Shown: positions 34,781 through 46,589, numbered from the stretch's first letter. The stretch is 64,000 nt of DNA from Buttiauxella selenatireducens (GCF_031432975.1 NZ_CP133838.1:496001-560000); one strand, 5' to 3'. The notes: a model not told the origin generated them from the sequence alone. A program made the numbers and translations.

Positions 34781-36910
34781 TTGCTAAATCCGATTGTCCG
34801 TAAATTCCAGTACGGTCAACATACGGTCACTATTGAGACCGGTATGATGGCTCGCCAGGCTACCGCAGCAGTAATGGTAAGCATGGATGACACTGCTGTA
34901 TTCGTGACCGTTGTTGGTCAGAAAAAAGCGAAAGCAGGTCAAGACTTCTTCCCGCTGACTGTTAACTATCAGGAGCGTACTTACGCTGCTGGTCGTATCC
35001 CAGGCAGCTTCTTCCGTCGTGAAGGCCGTCCAAGTGAAGGCGAAACACTGATCGCGCGTCTGATTGACCGTCCAGTGCGTCCGCTGTTCCCGGAAGGTTT
35101 CGTTAACGAAGTACAGGTTATCGCAACTGTCGTTTCTGTGAACCCACAAGTTCACCCAGACATCGTTGCAATGATCGGTGCTTCTGCAGCTCTGAGCCTG
35201 TCTGGTATTCCATTCAATGGCCCAATTGGTGCAGCACGTGTTGGTTATATCAATGACCAGTATGTTCTGAACCCGACTGCTGACGAACTGAAAACCAGCA
35301 AACTGGACCTGGTTGTTGCCGGTACCGAAGGTGCTGTGCTGATGGTTGAATCCGAAGCTGAACTGCTGAGCGAAGACCAGATGCTGGGTGCTGTAGTATT
35401 CGGCCACGAACAACAGCAGGTTGTTATCCAGAACATCAATTCCCTGGTTGCTGAAGCTGGCAAACCACGTTGGGATTGGCAGCCAGAAGCTGCTAACGAA
35501 GCGCTGAATGCGCGTGTTGCAGCACTTGCTGAATCTCGCTTGAGTGATGCTTACCGTATCACTGACAAGCAAGAGCGTTACGCACAAGTCGATATCATCA
35601 AGTCTGACGTTATCGCTGCTTTGTCAGCTGAAGACGAAACCATTGATGCTGGTGAAGTGAGCGACATTCTGCACGCTATCGAGAAAAACGTTGTTCGTAG
35701 TCGTATTCTGGCGGGTGAACTGCGTATCGATGGCCGCGAAAAAGACATGATCCGTGGTCTGGATGTGCGTACTGGCGTTCTGCCACGTACTCACGGTTCT
35801 GCACTATTCACCCGTGGTGAAACTCAGGCGCTGGTTACAGCAACTCTGGGTACCGCTCGTGATGCGCAGAATCTGGATGAGTTGATGGGCGAACGTACCG
35901 ACAACTTCCTGTTCCACTACAACTTCCCTCCGTACTCTGTAGGCGAAACCGGTATGGTCGGTTCACCTAAGCGTCGTGAGATTGGTCACGGTCGTCTGGC
36001 TAAGCGTGGCGTACTGGCTGTTATGCCAGATGCTGACCGCTTCCCATACACTGTACGTGTCGTGTCTGAAATTACCGAATCTAACGGTTCTTCTTCCATG
36101 GCTTCCGTATGTGGTGCTTCTCTGGCACTGATGGATGCAGGCGTGCCAATCAAAGCCGCTGTAGCCGGTATTGCGATGGGCCTGGTTAAAGAAGGCGAAA
36201 ACTTTGTCGTTCTGTCTGACATTCTGGGTGATGAAGACCACCTGGGCGACATGGACTTTAAAGTTGCTGGTAGCCGTGAAGGTATCTCTGCACTGCAGAT
36301 GGATATCAAAATTGAAGGTATCACCCGCGAAATCATGCAGGTGGCTCTGAACCAGGCTAAAGGTGCGCGTCTGCATATCCTTGGCGTGATGGAACAAGCT
36401 ATCAATGCTCCGCGTGGCGACATCTCTGAGTTCGCTCCACGTATTCACACTATCAAAATCAACCCAGACAAGATCAAAGACGTGATCGGTAAGGGTGGCT
36501 CTGTGATTCGTGCGCTGACCGAAGAAACCGGTACGACTATCGAAATCGAAGATGACGGCACAGTGAAAATCGCTGCGACCGATGGCGACAAAGCGAAATT
36601 CGCAATTCGTCGTATCGAAGAGATCACTGCTGAAATCGAAGTTGGACGTATCTACAACGGTAAAGTAACTCGTATCGTTGATTTCGGTGCATTCGTTGCG
36701 ATTGGCGGCGGTAAAGAAGGTCTGGTACACATTTCTCAAATCGCTGATAAGCGCGTAGAGAAAGTGACTGACTACCTGCAAATGGGTCAAGAAGTTCCAG
36801 TTAAAGTACTGGAAGTTGATCGCCAGGGCCGTGTACGTCTGAGCATCAAAGAAGCAACAGAGCAGTCAACAGCCGAAAGCGCAGCACCAGCTGCACCTGA
36901 AGCTGAGTAA
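34781..36910 (+). CDS. pnp: Polyribonucleotide nucleotidyltransferase (PNPase)
   Basis: PNPase is a 3'-5' phosphorolytic exoribonuclease and a degradosome component. It starts at TTG (34781) behind TAAGGA, as in E. coli, giving 709 residues (E. coli 711). It has two RNase PH domains joined by an all-alpha linker, then KH ([17 protein letters not shown]) and S1 ([19 protein letters not shown]) domains; the tail is Ala/Glu/Pro-rich. The leader hairpin implies autoregulation with RNase III. Confidence 0.98.
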   Translation: MLNPIVRKFQYGQHTVTIETGMMARQATAAVMVSMDDTAVFVTVVGQKKAKAGQDFFPLTVNYQERTYAAGRIPGSFFRREGRPSEGETLIARLIDRPVRPLFPEGFVNEVQVIATVVSVNPQVHPDIVAMIGASAALSLSGIPFNGPIGAARVGYINDQYVLNPTADELKTSKLDLVVAGTEGAVLMVESEAELLSEDQMLGAVVFGHEQQQVVIQNINSLVAEAGKPRWDWQPEAANEALNARVAALAESRLSDAYRITDKQERYAQVDIIKSDVIAALSAEDETIDAGEVSDILHAIEKNVVRSRILAGELRIDGREKDMIRGLDVRTGVLPRTHGSALFTRGETQALVTATLGTARDAQNLDELMGERTDNFLFHYNFPPYSVGETGMVGSPKRREIGHGRLAKRGVLAVMPDADRFPYTVRVVSEITESNGSSSMASVCGASLALMDAGVPIKAAVAGIAMGLVKEGENFVVLSDILGDEDHLGDMDFKVAGSREGISALQMDIKIEGITREIMQVALNQAKGARLHILGVMEQAINAPRGDISEFAPRIHTIKINPDKIKDVIGKGGSVIRALTEETGTTIEIEDDGTVKIAATDGDKAKFAIRRIEEITAEIEVGRIYNGKVTRIVDFGAFVAIGGGKEGLVHISQIADKRVEKVTDYLQMGQEVPVKVLEVDRQGRVRLSIKEATEQSTAESAAPAAPEAE

Positions 36911-36923
36911 GCGATACCGATTA

Positions 36924-36956
36924 AACTCTCCATGGCGACATGGAGAGTTATTTATT
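36924..36956 (+). terminator. Terminator after pnp
   Basis: A perfect 10-bp stem AACTCTCCAT / ATGGAGAGTT with a GGCGAC loop is followed by a T/A-rich run. Confidence 0.75.
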
Positions 36957-37027
36957 ACGGGGCAGGGAGTCTCGTTTTAGAGCCGGTGGACAGGACGTCA
37001 TCCATTAGTTGTCTTCGGGAGTGGGAA

Positions 37028-37912
37028 ATGAAGCCTTTTTTGCGCTGGTGTTTCGTTGCGACAGCTCTCACGCTTGCAGGATGCAGCAACTCTGCCTGGC
37101 GTAAAAGCGAAGTCCTGGCGGTACCATTGCAGCCGACTTTGCAGCAAGAAGTCATTCTTGCACGCATGGAACAGATACTTGCCAGCCGGGCTTTAACCGA
37201 TGATGAACGCGCGCAGCTTTTATATGAGCGCGGAGTGTTGTATGATAGCCTCGGCTTGCGGGCTCTGGCGCGAAATGATTTTTCACAAGCGTTGGCAATC
37301 CGCCCCGATATGCCTGAAGTATTCAATTACTTAGGCATATATTTAACGCAGGCAGGCAATTTTGATGCTGCCTATGAAGCGTTTGATTCTGTACTTGAGC
37401 TTGATCCAACTTACAACTACGCGCATTTAAATCGCGGTATCGCCCTCTACTACGGTGGTCGTTATCGTTTAGCGCAAGATGATCTGCTGGCGTTTTATCA
37501 AGACGATCCCAACGATCCTTTCCGTAGTCTGTGGCTCTATCTTGCCGAAAGCAATTTAGATGCAAAGCAGGCTAAAGTGGCGTTACAACAGCGCCTCGAT
37601 AAATCGGATAAAGAGCAATGGGGATGGAACATTGTCGAGTTCTACCTGGGGAACATTAACGAAGCTACGTTAATGGAACGCCTCAAGGCGGACGCAACGG
37701 ATAACACCTCGCTCGCTGAGCATCTCAGTGAAACCAACTTCTATTTAGGTAAGTACTACCTAAGTCTGGGGGAAAAGGACAGCGCCACGGCACTGTTCAA
37801 GTTAGCGGTCGCTAACAACGTACACAACTACGTTGAGCATCGTTATGCATTGTTGGAATTAGCGCTCTTGGGCCAGGAGCAAGATGACCTGGCAGAATCG
37901 GACCAGCAATAG
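37028..37912 (+). CDS. nlpI: Outer-membrane lipoprotein NlpI
   Basis: NlpI is an outer-membrane TPR lipoprotein that scaffolds peptidoglycan hydrolases and, with Prc, degrades MepS. Starting at MKPFLRWCF gives 294 residues as in E. coli; the frame upstream runs over the pnp terminator and is rejected. The lipobox is LAGC with Cys19, followed by Ser-Asn. TPR repeats span about 60-280. Confidence 0.96.
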   Translation: MKPFLRWCFVATALTLAGCSNSAWRKSEVLAVPLQPTLQQEVILARMEQILASRALTDDERAQLLYERGVLYDSLGLRALARNDFSQALAIRPDMPEVFNYLGIYLTQAGNFDAAYEAFDSVLELDPTYNYAHLNRGIALYYGGRYRLAQDDLLAFYQDDPNDPFRSLWLYLAESNLDAKQAKVALQQRLDKSDKEQWGWNIVEFYLGNINEATLMERLKADATDNTSLAEHLSETNFYLGKYYLSLGEKDSATALFKLAVANNVHNYVEHRYALLELALLGQEQDDLAESDQQ

Positions 37913-38022
37913 CTGACGAACATCGATCAGCCCATAAACTTTTTTATTAAAGTCATCACCTTAACGGGTGAGGGCGTTTTTGTTCGTTAATCAACCAAAT
38001 TTGAGCCGGTTCACACTTTTCA

Positions 38023-38100
38023 ATGAAAATTGCAGGTCAATTTCACGATGAGTTACGTAGACTGGCCGCCATCAACGAGGCACATGTACTACATGACTGA
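38023..38100 (+). CDS. yrbN: Small protein YrbN, overlapping deaD
   Basis: This 25-codon ORF begins [18 protein letters not shown] and lies between nlpI and deaD, where E. coli encodes the tiny protein YrbN. Its stop overlaps the deaD start by 8 bp (ATGACTGA). No good Shine-Dalgarno is visible. The role is unknown; the overlap suggests it couples ribosomes into deaD. The call rests on remembered similarity and position, so it is solid for presence but not for function. Confidence 0.75.
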   Translation: MKIAGQFHDELRRLAAINEAHVLHD

Positions 38101-40060
38101 TATCATCGAAACTACTACCATCGAAACTACTTTTACCGATCTGGGGCTGAACGCCTCCATCCTTAAAGCCCTGAACGATCTGGGTTATGAAAAACCATCT
38201 CCAATCCAGGCAGAATGTATTCCACAACTGCTGGCTGGCCGCGATGTACTGGGTATGGCCCAGACGGGTAGCGGCAAAACTGCAGCGTTCTCTTTACCGT
38301 TGCTGCATAACCTTGATCCAGAGCTGAAAGCACCACAAATCCTGGTGCTGGCACCGACCCGCGAACTGGCGGTTCAGGTTGCTGAAGCCATGACGGATTT
38401 CTCTAAACATATGCACGGCGTAAACGTTGTGGCCCTTTACGGTGGGCAGCGTTATGACGTGCAACTGCGCGCCCTGCGTCAGGGACCACAAATTGTTGTT
38501 GGTACCCCAGGCCGCCTGCTTGACCACTTAAAACGCGGTACGCTGAACCTGTCTAACCTGAAAGGTCTGGTACTGGACGAAGCAGATGAAATGCTGCGTA
38601 TGGGCTTCATCGAAGACGTTGAAACCATCATGGCTCAGATCCCAGAAGGTCATCAGACCGCTCTGTTCTCTGCAACTATGCCAGAAGCGATTCGTCGTAT
38701 TACTCGTCGTTTCATGAAAGATCCACAGGAAGTTCGCATTCAATCTAGCGTAACGACTCGTCCGGACATCAGCCAGAGCTACTGGACTGTGCACGGTATG
38801 CGTAAGAACGAAGCGCTGGTTCGTTTCCTGGAATCTGAAGATTTTGATGCGGCGATCATTTTCGTACGTACCAAAAACGCAACTCTGGAAGTGGCTGAAG
38901 CGCTGGAACAAAGCGGCTATAACAGCGCAGCATTGAACGGTGACATGAACCAGGCACTGCGTGAGCAGACTCTGGAGCGTCTGAAAGATGGTCGTCTGGA
39001 CATCCTGATTGCAACCGACGTTGCGGCCCGTGGCCTTGATGTTGAGCGTATCAGTCTGGTTGTGAACTACGACATCCCAATGGACTCCGAATCTTACGTT
39101 CACCGTATCGGTCGTACCGGTCGTGCGGGTCGTGCTGGCCGTGCGCTGCTGTTCGTTGAGAACCGTGAGCGTCGTCTGCTGCGTAACATCGAACGCACCA
39201 TGAAGCTGACTATTCCTGAAGTAGAGCTGCCAAACCGTGAACTGCTGAGCGAGCGTCGTCTGGCTAAGTTCGCAGCTAAAGTTCAGCAGCAACTGGAAAG
39301 CAGCGATCTGGATCTGTACCGTGGCCTGCTGGCAAAAATTCAGCCTACCGCTGAAGAAGAGCTGGATATGGAAACGCTGGCAGCAGCATTGCTGAAAATG
39401 GCACAGGGCGAACGTCCTCTGATCCTGCCACCAGATGCGCCGATGCGTCCACGTCGTGAATTCCGTGAACGTGATGAGCGTTTCGAACGTTCAGATCGTG
39501 CTCCACGTGGCGACCGTGCACCACGCGGTGATCGTCCAGAGCGTTCAGATCGTCCACAGCGTGATGGCGATGCACCACGTCGCGAACGTCGTGATGTTGG
39601 CGATATGGAACTGTACCGCATTGAAGTTGGCCGTGATGATGGTGTTGAAGTTCGTCACATTGTTGGCGCTATCGCTAACGAAGGCGACATCAGCAGCCGT
39701 TACATCGGTAACATCAAGCTGTTTGGTACCCACTCCACCATCGAGCTGCCAAAAGGCATGCCAGGTGAAGTTCTGCAGCACTTTACCCGTACTCGTATTC
39801 TGAACAAACCAATGAATATGCAGCTGATGGGTGATGCACAACCACGTACTGACCGTGGTGGCGAACGTCGTGGCGGTGGTGCTGGTCGTGGTTTCGGTGG
39901 CGGTGAACGTCGTGAAGGCGGTCGCGGTCCACGTCGTGATGGTCCTGGTGCTGGTACTGGCGCACCACGTAGCTTCAGCGGCGAACGTCGTGAAGGCGGT
40001 CGTGGCCCACGTCGTGAAGATGGCTCAGCTCCGGCTCGTCGTCGTACCACTGAAGCATAA
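38093..40060 (+). CDS. deaD: Cold-shock DEAD-box RNA helicase DeaD (CsdA)
   Basis: DeaD is an ATP-dependent RNA helicase for 50S assembly and mRNA decay in the cold. I start at the ATG overlapping yrbN ([18 protein letters not shown]), giving 655 residues; E. coli annotations range from 629 to 646. It has the Q motif, [12 protein letters not shown] (VLDEADEML), SAT, and [11 protein letters not shown] motifs, then the dimerisation and RNA-binding domains. The C-terminal tail (about 460-500 and 585-655) is rich in Arg/Gly and acidic-basic repeats. Confidence 0.96.
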   Translation: MTDIIETTTIETTFTDLGLNASILKALNDLGYEKPSPIQAECIPQLLAGRDVLGMAQTGSGKTAAFSLPLLHNLDPELKAPQILVLAPTRELAVQVAEAMTDFSKHMHGVNVVALYGGQRYDVQLRALRQGPQIVVGTPGRLLDHLKRGTLNLSNLKGLVLDEADEMLRMGFIEDVETIMAQIPEGHQTALFSATMPEAIRRITRRFMKDPQEVRIQSSVTTRPDISQSYWTVHGMRKNEALVRFLESEDFDAAIIFVRTKNATLEVAEALEQSGYNSAALNGDMNQALREQTLERLKDGRLDILIATDVAARGLDVERISLVVNYDIPMDSESYVHRIGRTGRAGRAGRALLFVENRERRLLRNIERTMKLTIPEVELPNRELLSERRLAKFAAKVQQQLESSDLDLYRGLLAKIQPTAEEELDMETLAAALLKMAQGERPLILPPDAPMRPRREFRERDERFERSDRAPRGDRAPRGDRPERSDRPQRDGDAPRRERRDVGDMELYRIEVGRDDGVEVRHIVGAIANEGDISSRYIGNIKLFGTHSTIELPKGMPGEVLQHFTRTRILNKPMNMQLMGDAQPRTDRGGERRGGGAGRGFGGGERREGGRGPRRDGPGAGTGAPRSFSGERREGGRGPRREDGSAPARRRTTEA

Positions 40061-40106
40061 TTGACAGAAGTTTATGCCTGCTGTTAATCAGCAGGCAGTG
40101 ATAAAA

Positions 40107-40136
40107 ATCCTGGTTAATGCAACCGGGATTTTTTTT
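40107..40136 (+). terminator. Terminator after deaD
   Basis: The stem ATCCTGGTT / AACCGGGAT with an AATGC loop (one G-U) is followed by seven or more T. Confidence 0.87.
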
Positions 40137-40144
40137 ATCCAAAT

Positions 40145-40164
40145 TGTACTCATGTACTGGTACA
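40145..40164. promoter_or_regulatory. TrpR operator of mtr
   Basis: The sequence TGTACTCATGTACTGGTACA is a trp-operator-type site with repeated GTAC cores, 55 bp before the mtr ATG. It matches what I recall of the E. coli mtr operator except for about one base. It implies repression by TrpR with tryptophan; I do not see a clear TyrR box. Confidence 0.75.
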
Positions 40165-40219
40165 ATGTTGCGCAGTAAACCTGTCGCTTCGACAGCCGTT
40201 CATTGTTTCAGGGATTCGT

Positions 40220-41464
40220 ATGGCAACCTTATCGACCACTCAGGCATCGCCCTCTATATTTGGCGGGGTTATGATTATTGGCGGCACAATTATTGGTGCA
40301 GGGATGTTTTCCCTGCCGGTGGTGATGTCCGGTGCGTGGTTTTTCTGGTCTTTAGCGGCATTGCTTGTGACCTGGTTTTGCATGCTGCACTCGGGTTTGA
40401 TGATTCTGGAAGCCAACCTAAATTACCGCGTGGGCTCAAGCTTTGACACCGTGACCAAAGATCTGCTGGGTAAAGGCTGGAATCTGATTAACGGCCTTTC
40501 CATCGCCTTTGTCCTGTATATCCTGACCTACGCCTACATCTCGGCAAGCGGCTCAGTGATTCATCACACACTGGGCAAAATGTCTGTCGATTTCCCCGCA
40601 CGATTTGCCGGTCTGATTTTTGCTCTCGTGGTGGCCTTTATCGTTTGGCTCAGCACGCGCGCAGTGAGTCGTATGACGACGATAGTGCTCGGTGCAAAAA
40701 TCCTGACTTTTTTTATGACGTTCGGAGGGTTGATGTGGCATGTCGAACCCGCAACGTTGCTGGATAGCAAAGCGATAAATCCAAGCTATCTGCCGTACCT
40801 ATTTATGACGCTACCATTTTGCCTCGCCTCGTTTGGTTATCATGGCAACGTGCCGAGTTTGATGAAGTATTACGGCAAAGATCCTCAGACCATCAAACGC
40901 TGCCTTATCTGGGGAACGCTGATGGCGCTGGGGCTGTACGTCATTTGGTTGATTGGCAGTATGGGGAATATTCCGCGCAGCGACTTTATCGCCATTGCGG
41001 ATAAAGGCGGAAATATCGATGTGCTGGTCGGTGCATTGAGTGGCGTGTTAAACAGCCGCGCGTTGGATTTGCTGCTGATCGTTTTCTCCAACTTTGCCGT
41101 TGCCAGCTCATTCCTTGGCGTGACGCTAGGTTTATTCGATTATCTCGCTGACTTATTTAAGTTCGACGACTCACCGCTTGGGCGTCTGAAAACGGCATTA
41201 GTGACATTTATTCCGCCAATGTTGGGTGGCGTTATCTGGCCTGACGGTTTTATTTATGCGATAGGTTTCGCGGGTTTGGCCGCAACTATCTGGGCGGCAA
41301 TCGTTCCAGCACTGCTGGCAAAAGCCTCACGTAAGAAGTTTGGCAGCCCGATTTATCGTGTGTGGGGTGGGAACAAAATGATTGTACTGATACTGATCTT
41401 CGGTGTGACGAATGCTGTGATTCATATCCTGTCGAGCTTCGATCTGTTACCGGTCTATCATTAA
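40220..41464 (+). CDS. mtr: Tryptophan-specific permease Mtr
   Basis: Mtr is a high-affinity tryptophan:proton symporter of the aromatic amino acid (HAAAP) family. It has 414 residues as in E. coli, with eleven predicted membrane helices. The first helix carries [15 protein letters not shown], the family substrate-site motif. It is a single gene with a TrpR operator upstream and a hairpin downstream. Confidence 0.96.
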   Translation: MATLSTTQASPSIFGGVMIIGGTIIGAGMFSLPVVMSGAWFFWSLAALLVTWFCMLHSGLMILEANLNYRVGSSFDTVTKDLLGKGWNLINGLSIAFVLYILTYAYISASGSVIHHTLGKMSVDFPARFAGLIFALVVAFIVWLSTRAVSRMTTIVLGAKILTFFMTFGGLMWHVEPATLLDSKAINPSYLPYLFMTLPFCLASFGYHGNVPSLMKYYGKDPQTIKRCLIWGTLMALGLYVIWLIGSMGNIPRSDFIAIADKGGNIDVLVGALSGVLNSRALDLLLIVFSNFAVASSFLGVTLGLFDYLADLFKFDDSPLGRLKTALVTFIPPMLGGVIWPDGFIYAIGFAGLAATIWAAIVPALLAKASRKKFGSPIYRVWGGNKMIVLILIFGVTNAVIHILSSFDLLPVYH

Positions 41465-41467
41465 ATT

Positions 41468-41493
41468 TTTCGCCCCTCAATCGAGGGGCGAAA
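41468..41493. terminator. Hairpin between convergent mtr and yhbW
   Basis: The stem TTTCGCCCCTC / GAGGGGCGAAA with an AATC loop lies just after both stops. Neither strand has a run of T after the stem, so it may be a weak terminator or a 3'-end stabilising hairpin. Confidence 0.6.
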
Positions 41494-41496
41494 TCA

Positions 41497-42507
41497 TCAA
41501 CCCATTAAACTCTCATAAACATCCATTGCTAAATCAAACGAATGCAGTCGGGCTTCTGTATCAAAGATCTGGCCGTTAACCATAATTTCATCGGCCTTAG
41601 TTTCTCGCAGCAATGAAATCAGCCCGTGACGAACTTTCGCTTTGTCACCGACCAGCGACATGCTAAGTGCCTGCTGTACGCCATACTGTTCCGCCGGGCT
41701 CCAGAAGCTATCCATGTTTTCAATCGGCGGAGGCAACTGTCCCGTTTCCCCACGGCGCAATTTCACGAAGGCTTGCTGCATCGAGGTAAACAAAAACTCG
41801 GCGTCGCGGTTGCTGTCGGCCGCAATAATATTAATGCAAACCATCGCATACGGCTTTTCAAGGCGCGCAGAGGGTTTAAATTGGGCGCGGTAAAGTTGAA
41901 GCGCCTGGAACAACATATCTGGCGCAAAGTGAGACGCAAAGGCAAATGGAAGCCCAAGCTGTGCCGCCAACTGTGCGCTGTAAAGGCTTGAGCCTAACAA
42001 CCAGACAGGGATTCTGGTGTTGTAACCAGGGACCGGACGAACGGCAGGATTCGGATCGGTGGCATCAAACCAGGACACCAGCTCGCTCACATCGCGGGGG
42101 AAATTATCAATATCCCCACTCATATGGCGTCGGAGCGCCATCATGGTGCGCTGATCGCTACCCGGCGCGCGGCCTAATCCCAAATCGATACGCCCGGGAT
42201 AAAGAGTTTCCAGGGTGCCAAACTGTTCAGCAATGACCAAAGGTGAATGGTTTGGCAGCATCACGCCGCCAGAACCCAGACGTAAAGTTTCGGTATTTGC
42301 CGCCAGATAGCCAATCAGTACTGACGTAGCTGCGCTGGCAATCCCGGTCATGTTGTGGTGTTCAGCCAGCCAGTAGCGGTGATATCCACGCTTTTCAGCA
42401 AGACGAGCTAAATCCAGCGAGCGATGAAACGCGTCGCGAGGCTGAGAGCCTTGTGGGATAGGGGCTAAATCGAGTAAAGAGAACGGAACTTGGGCAGATT
42501 CAGACAT
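41497..42507 (-). CDS. yhbW: Luciferase-like flavin-dependent monooxygenase YhbW
   Basis: This is a bacterial luciferase-family (LLM class) TIM-barrel protein of 336 residues, E. coli YhbW length. Family features visible include [12 protein letters not shown] at the start, YWLAEHHNM and [13 protein letters not shown]. The substrate is unknown. It lies downstream of ubiUV on the same strand with a 103-bp gap, so it may have its own promoter. Confidence 0.92.
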   Translation of the reverse strand: MSESAQVPFSLLDLAPIPQGSQPRDAFHRSLDLARLAEKRGYHRYWLAEHHNMTGIASAATSVLIGYLAANTETLRLGSGGVMLPNHSPLVIAEQFGTLETLYPGRIDLGLGRAPGSDQRTMMALRRHMSGDIDNFPRDVSELVSWFDATDPNPAVRPVPGYNTRIPVWLLGSSLYSAQLAAQLGLPFAFASHFAPDMLFQALQLYRAQFKPSARLEKPYAMVCINIIAADSNRDAEFLFTSMQQAFVKLRRGETGQLPPPIENMDSFWSPAEQYGVQQALSMSLVGDKAKVRHGLISLLRETKADEIMVNGQIFDTEARLHSFDLAMDVYESLMG

Positions 42508-42610
42508 AACGGCTCACTTTGTTAGACGAAGTGGGTAACTTCGTTTGCTGATAATTAGGCTCAGTATTGCCGAAAATTATCAACAATTAAGTAACAAAGT
42601 GAGCCTTTTA

Positions 42611-43495
42611 TCAGCTCTGAGTAACTAACTCTAAACCAGCGACGCGACGCCAGTAGCCATTACAATCGCTCTGCGCGGCCAGTGACAAAGGTGCGCTGCC
42701 ATTTTCATTTTTACGAAATGCTTCCAGAACGCGCAATGTTTCCATACCCATCGGGGATAAACGCACCATATCGACCAAACCTTTCATCGATGTCAGTTCG
42801 TTACCGAGGTTGTAAACATAACCGCTCATGGTCTGAATGCCGTTAAGCACAAACACTTGCTGATTTTCCTGGGAAAGCATGTTGCGCCCGACAGGATATT
42901 TAATGCAGCAGGTTTCGCATTCATCTTTTGGCTTGTCTTCTGAACGCGCGGTAAAGCAACGAGCGGAATAGGCCAGTGGTAAATGACCGTAGCTGAGAAC
43001 TTCCACTTCAAACTTGTTGCGGATGCCCAATTCGTCGCACTGAATGAGCATGTTTGCCAGCCAGTCTCGCGACAACTCAACCGGCATACACCAGCGAACC
43101 ATGCCTTGCTTGAGCAGCAAGCGCAGAGTCACTGCGTTGTAGCAGTTAAGCGCATGCCCTGCGACAAACGGAAGCTTGCGTTCTGCTGCCATGTTCACCG
43201 CGCCCAGATCATTGGCTTCAATTAAGAATTCACCGTTCTCGACGTAGCGTTTGAGTTCGTTCAACTCAGACGGTGCCTGAACCAGTGCTAAAGTGGAAAG
43301 CACCACTTGCTTGCCCTGGCCGGCCAGGCTTTTCGCCATATCCAGCCAGTCACCGGTTTTGGTGGCACGACGTTTGCTGCAAACAGACTCGCCAAGATAA
43401 ATAGTTTCAGCACTGCTTTTAACGGCAGACTGGTAAAATTTTTCCAGCGTCTCTTTTGGCCAATAATACAGCACCGGCCCTAACGAATATTTCAT
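42611..43495 (-). CDS. ubiV: O2-independent ubiquinone hydroxylation protein UbiV
   Basis: UbiV works with UbiU as a heterodimer to hydroxylate ubiquinone precursors without oxygen, probably from prephenate. It belongs to the U32 peptidase family. Starting at MKYSLGPVLYYWP gives 294 residues (E. coli 292). The four Cys for the 4Fe-4S cluster are present: Cys39 and the cluster in RCFTARSE...ECETCC. It starts 8 bp after ubiU. Confidence 0.94.
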   Translation of the reverse strand: MKYSLGPVLYYWPKETLEKFYQSAVKSSAETIYLGESVCSKRRATKTGDWLDMAKSLAGQGKQVVLSTLALVQAPSELNELKRYVENGEFLIEANDLGAVNMAAERKLPFVAGHALNCYNAVTLRLLLKQGMVRWCMPVELSRDWLANMLIQCDELGIRNKFEVEVLSYGHLPLAYSARCFTARSEDKPKDECETCCIKYPVGRNMLSQENQQVFVLNGIQTMSGYVYNLGNELTSMKGLVDMVRLSPMGMETLRVLEAFRKNENGSAPLSLAAQSDCNGYWRRVAGLELVTQS

Positions 43496-43503
43496 GGGAT
43501 TTC

Positions 43504-44499
43504 CTACTGCCATTTACGGTGATAGGCACCGAGAGTGGTTTGCGTGCCTTCGGCCATCGCCCCTAATGCTTCCATCCATGCCGGTTGTGCACGGTAATTT
43601 TCCGGACTGGCCATGCAAAGGTCGATTGCCTGCCGCCACACTTTGGCGACCTGGCTGACATACGCCGGGCTACGCTGACGGCCTTCAATTTTCACCGAGG
43701 CAATATTGGCGGCTAATAATTCAGGTAGCAGCTCAAGCGTATTCAGACTGGTTGGCTCTTCTAGCGCGTGATATTTCTGGTCATCGACAAGATAGCGCCC
43801 TTTGCAAAGCGTCGGATAACCGGCATTTTCGCCGTCCTGATAGCGGTCAATCAATACATCATTAAGACGTGACTCCAGACCTTGTGGGGTTTGCTGCCAA
43901 CGAACAAAGCGAGCGGGTGAGCATGCGCCCACGGTGTTCGGTGATTCACCGGTCAGATAAGAAGAGAGATAACAACGGCCTTCAGCCATGATACACAGGC
44001 TACCGAAAGCGAAAACCTCCAGCGGAACCGGGGTCACTCGGGCTAACTGTTTTACCTGATGGATGGATAGCACGCGTGGCAGAACGACACGAGCCACATC
44101 GAAATGGCGATGATAAAAACGAATCGCTTCTTCATTGGTGGCGGAAGCTTGCACCGAGACATGGCGTTCAATATGTGGATAGCGTTCAGCTGCGTACTCA
44201 AGCATAGCGAGATCAGCCAAAATGAGGGCGTCGGCTCCGAGTTGCGCTGCCATATCCACTGCTCGTTGCCAGCGCACATAGCCGTCAGGGTGCGCGAACG
44301 TATTGATAGCGATATGCAGTTTACGGCGATGTTGATGCACGTAACTCACCGCTTCTTGCAGCTTCTTCTCCGTGAAATTTAGTCCAGCAAAATGGCGGGC
44401 GTTGGTATCATCTTTCAGACCAATGTAAACCGCGTCGGCACCATTATCGATGGCCGCTTTCAACGCCGGTAAGTTTCCGGCTGGGCAAAGCAACTCCAT
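43504..44499 (-). CDS. ubiU: O2-independent ubiquinone hydroxylation protein UbiU
   Basis: UbiU is the partner of UbiV in anaerobic ubiquinone synthesis, also a U32-family Fe-S protein, with 331 residues as in E. coli. Cluster cysteines are visible in SLCIMAEGRCYLSS and NTVGACSPARF. It diverges from ubiT across a 258-bp gap. In E. coli this region is Fnr controlled; here I see several TTGAT half-sites (around 44612-44660) but no full Fnr palindrome. Confidence 0.94.
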   Translation of the reverse strand: MELLCPAGNLPALKAAIDNGADAVYIGLKDDTNARHFAGLNFTEKKLQEAVSYVHQHRRKLHIAINTFAHPDGYVRWQRAVDMAAQLGADALILADLAMLEYAAERYPHIERHVSVQASATNEEAIRFYHRHFDVARVVLPRVLSIHQVKQLARVTPVPLEVFAFGSLCIMAEGRCYLSSYLTGESPNTVGACSPARFVRWQQTPQGLESRLNDVLIDRYQDGENAGYPTLCKGRYLVDDQKYHALEEPTSLNTLELLPELLAANIASVKIEGRQRSPAYVSQVAKVWRQAIDLCMASPENYRAQPAWMEALGAMAEGTQTTLGAYHRKWQ

Positions 44500-44757
44500 A
44501 ATTTATCCTGAATCATCGGGAAACCTCAGAGGTAACCCATGCCGCCCATGTAAGGGGCAGCAAAATTGTTAACGAACTGGGATTTTAGTTAACCCGACCA
44601 CGACAAATTTTGATTTAAGGCAGCTAATGGCGTATTGATGACTTATTGATAAGGTTGATAAGTGGTATCTATAACCCGCGCAATTGTTGATTTGCACCGC
44701 TACAGAGAATGGTTGGTGTGGCAAAATAGCGGTTAAATTTCTCAAGGAGTAAAGCTC

Positions 44758-45282
44758 GTGCTGGATAAATTGCGCTCACGCCTGGTCCATCGTGGCCCGT
44801 CACTGTTAAGAACACCGGTTAAATTGACGCCCTTTGCTCTAAAGCGGCAGGTGCTTGAGCAGGTGCTTGGCTGGCAGTTTCGTCAGGCGATGGAAGATGG
44901 TGAACTCGAATTTCTTGAGGGACGCTGGTTGAGTATTGAAGTGCGCGACCTCGGTCTGAAGTGGTTTACTTCGGTACAAGATAATAAACTGGTAGTGCGT
45001 GAAGATGCCCCAGCAGATGTCAGCTTCAGTGCAACCGCCAACGATCTGCTGATGATCGCCGCACGTAAGCAAGATCCCGATACGTTGTTTTTCCAGCGTC
45101 GTCTGGTCATTGAAGGTGACACAGAACTTGGGCTGTATGTTAAAAATCTAATGGATGCCATTGAGCTGGATGCAATGCCTAAACCATTACGCATGCTGCT
45201 GCTGCAACTGGCTGATTTTGTCGAAGCAGGGATGAAGCATCAACCTGCTCCAGAAAGTAACTCGGTAGGTGAGCCATGTTAA
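44758..45282 (+). CDS. ubiT: SCP2-domain ubiquinone accessory protein UbiT
   Basis: UbiT is a lipid-binding SCP2-domain protein needed for O2-independent ubiquinone synthesis, the anaerobic counterpart of UbiJ. The GTG start at 44758 sits behind CAAGGAG and gives 174 residues as in E. coli. The SCP2 fold covers about 45-140. Its stop overlaps yhbS by 7 bp. Confidence 0.94.
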   Translation: MLDKLRSRLVHRGPSLLRTPVKLTPFALKRQVLEQVLGWQFRQAMEDGELEFLEGRWLSIEVRDLGLKWFTSVQDNKLVVREDAPADVSFSATANDLLMIAARKQDPDTLFFQRRLVIEGDTELGLYVKNLMDAIELDAMPKPLRMLLLQLADFVEAGMKHQPAPESNSVGEPC

Positions 45283-45782
45283 TTCGTGTAGAAATACCCA
45301 TTGATGCACCAGGCATCGATGCCTTACTTCGCCGTTCCTTTAATGGGAATGGTGAAGCTGATTTGGTTAAGGCTTTACGAGAAGACGGGCTGCTAACGCT
45401 TGGCGTTGTTGCCACCGACGACGAAGGTCAGGTGGTCGGTTATGTTGCCTTTAGCCCCGTTGCGGTAGAGGGTGAAGAACTCCAGTGGGTTGGCCTGGCG
45501 CCACTCGCGGTAGACGAAGCTTATCGCGGCCAGGGTTTGGCAAAAAAACTGGTATACGAAGGGCTGGATTCACTCAATGAATTTGGCTACGCAGCAGTGG
45601 TCACTTTAGGTGAACCGGCGATGTACGAGCGTTTCGGTTTTGTTCCCGCCGCGCAGTATGGTTTGCGTTGCGCCTGGCCCGATACCGAAGCTTACTTCCT
45701 GATTCATCCGCTGGCTGATGATGCGCTTAATGGTGTTTCTGGGCTGGTGGAGTATCACGAACACTTCAATCGCGAATTCTGA
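45276..45782 (+). CDS. yhbS: GNAT-family N-acetyltransferase YhbS
   Basis: This 168-residue protein with one GNAT domain is the E. coli YhbS counterpart (167). The acetyl-CoA binding loop appears as YRGQGLAKKL after the strand LQWVGLAPLAV. The substrate is not known to me. It starts inside ubiT and is probably co-translated with it. Confidence 0.92.
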   Translation: MLIRVEIPIDAPGIDALLRRSFNGNGEADLVKALREDGLLTLGVVATDDEGQVVGYVAFSPVAVEGEELQWVGLAPLAVDEAYRGQGLAKKLVYEGLDSLNEFGYAAVVTLGEPAMYERFGFVPAAQYGLRCAWPDTEAYFLIHPLADDALNGVSGLVEYHEHFNREF

Positions 45783-45786
45783 TCCC

Positions 45787-46074
45787 CTATGTCTTTTGAA
45801 GGTCTGCCAACAGATCTTCAAAAGACAATTTCCCTGCCACTAGCATCTCTTTCTGCGCTTTAGTCAGCTGTTTTATACGGTATTCCAGGCGCAAAGCTGA
45901 TGAGCGATCGCCCACCAGATGACTAAACGCCAATTTCAGCTCACCTTTTCCGCGTAGCGCTTTCGCCCCTTTTCCAGACTGGTGTTGACCAAAACGACGC
46001 ACGACATCGGTAGTGATGCCGGTATACAAACGGTTATCGAGGGTGCGGACTAAATAGAGATACCAGGGAGACAT
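45787..46074 (-). CDS. yhbQ: GIY-YIG nuclease-superfamily protein YhbQ
   Basis: This 95-residue protein is a single GIY-YIG domain, with the motif appearing as WYLYLV...LYTGIT, conserved Arg in DVVRRFGQH and Glu in LEYRIKQL. E. coli YhbQ (100 aa) has been linked to DNA damage response and nuclease activity. It is convergent with yhbS, 4 bp apart. Confidence 0.92.
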   Translation of the reverse strand: MSPWYLYLVRTLDNRLYTGITTDVVRRFGQHQSGKGAKALRGKGELKLAFSHLVGDRSSALRLEYRIKQLTKAQKEMLVAGKLSFEDLLADLQKT

Positions 46075-46076
46075 AA

Positions 46077-46574
<498 letters not shown>

Positions 46575-46589
46575 GCGACAGGAGATCTT

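Noticed and set aside
34781-36910. Possible problem with pnp because the frame starts at TTG
   Set aside because: TTG is also the start in E. coli, the SD spacing is good and the length fits; nothing is odd.
39340-40050. Minus-strand Arg/Ser/Pro-rich frames opposite the deaD tail
   Set aside because: They arise from the repetitive Arg/Gly codons of the DeaD C-terminus and have no independent signals.
44500-44757. Fnr site controlling ubiUV/ubiT
   Set aside because: Only TTGAT half-sites are present; no TTGAT-N4-ATCAA palindrome was found, so no operator is called although anaerobic control is expected.
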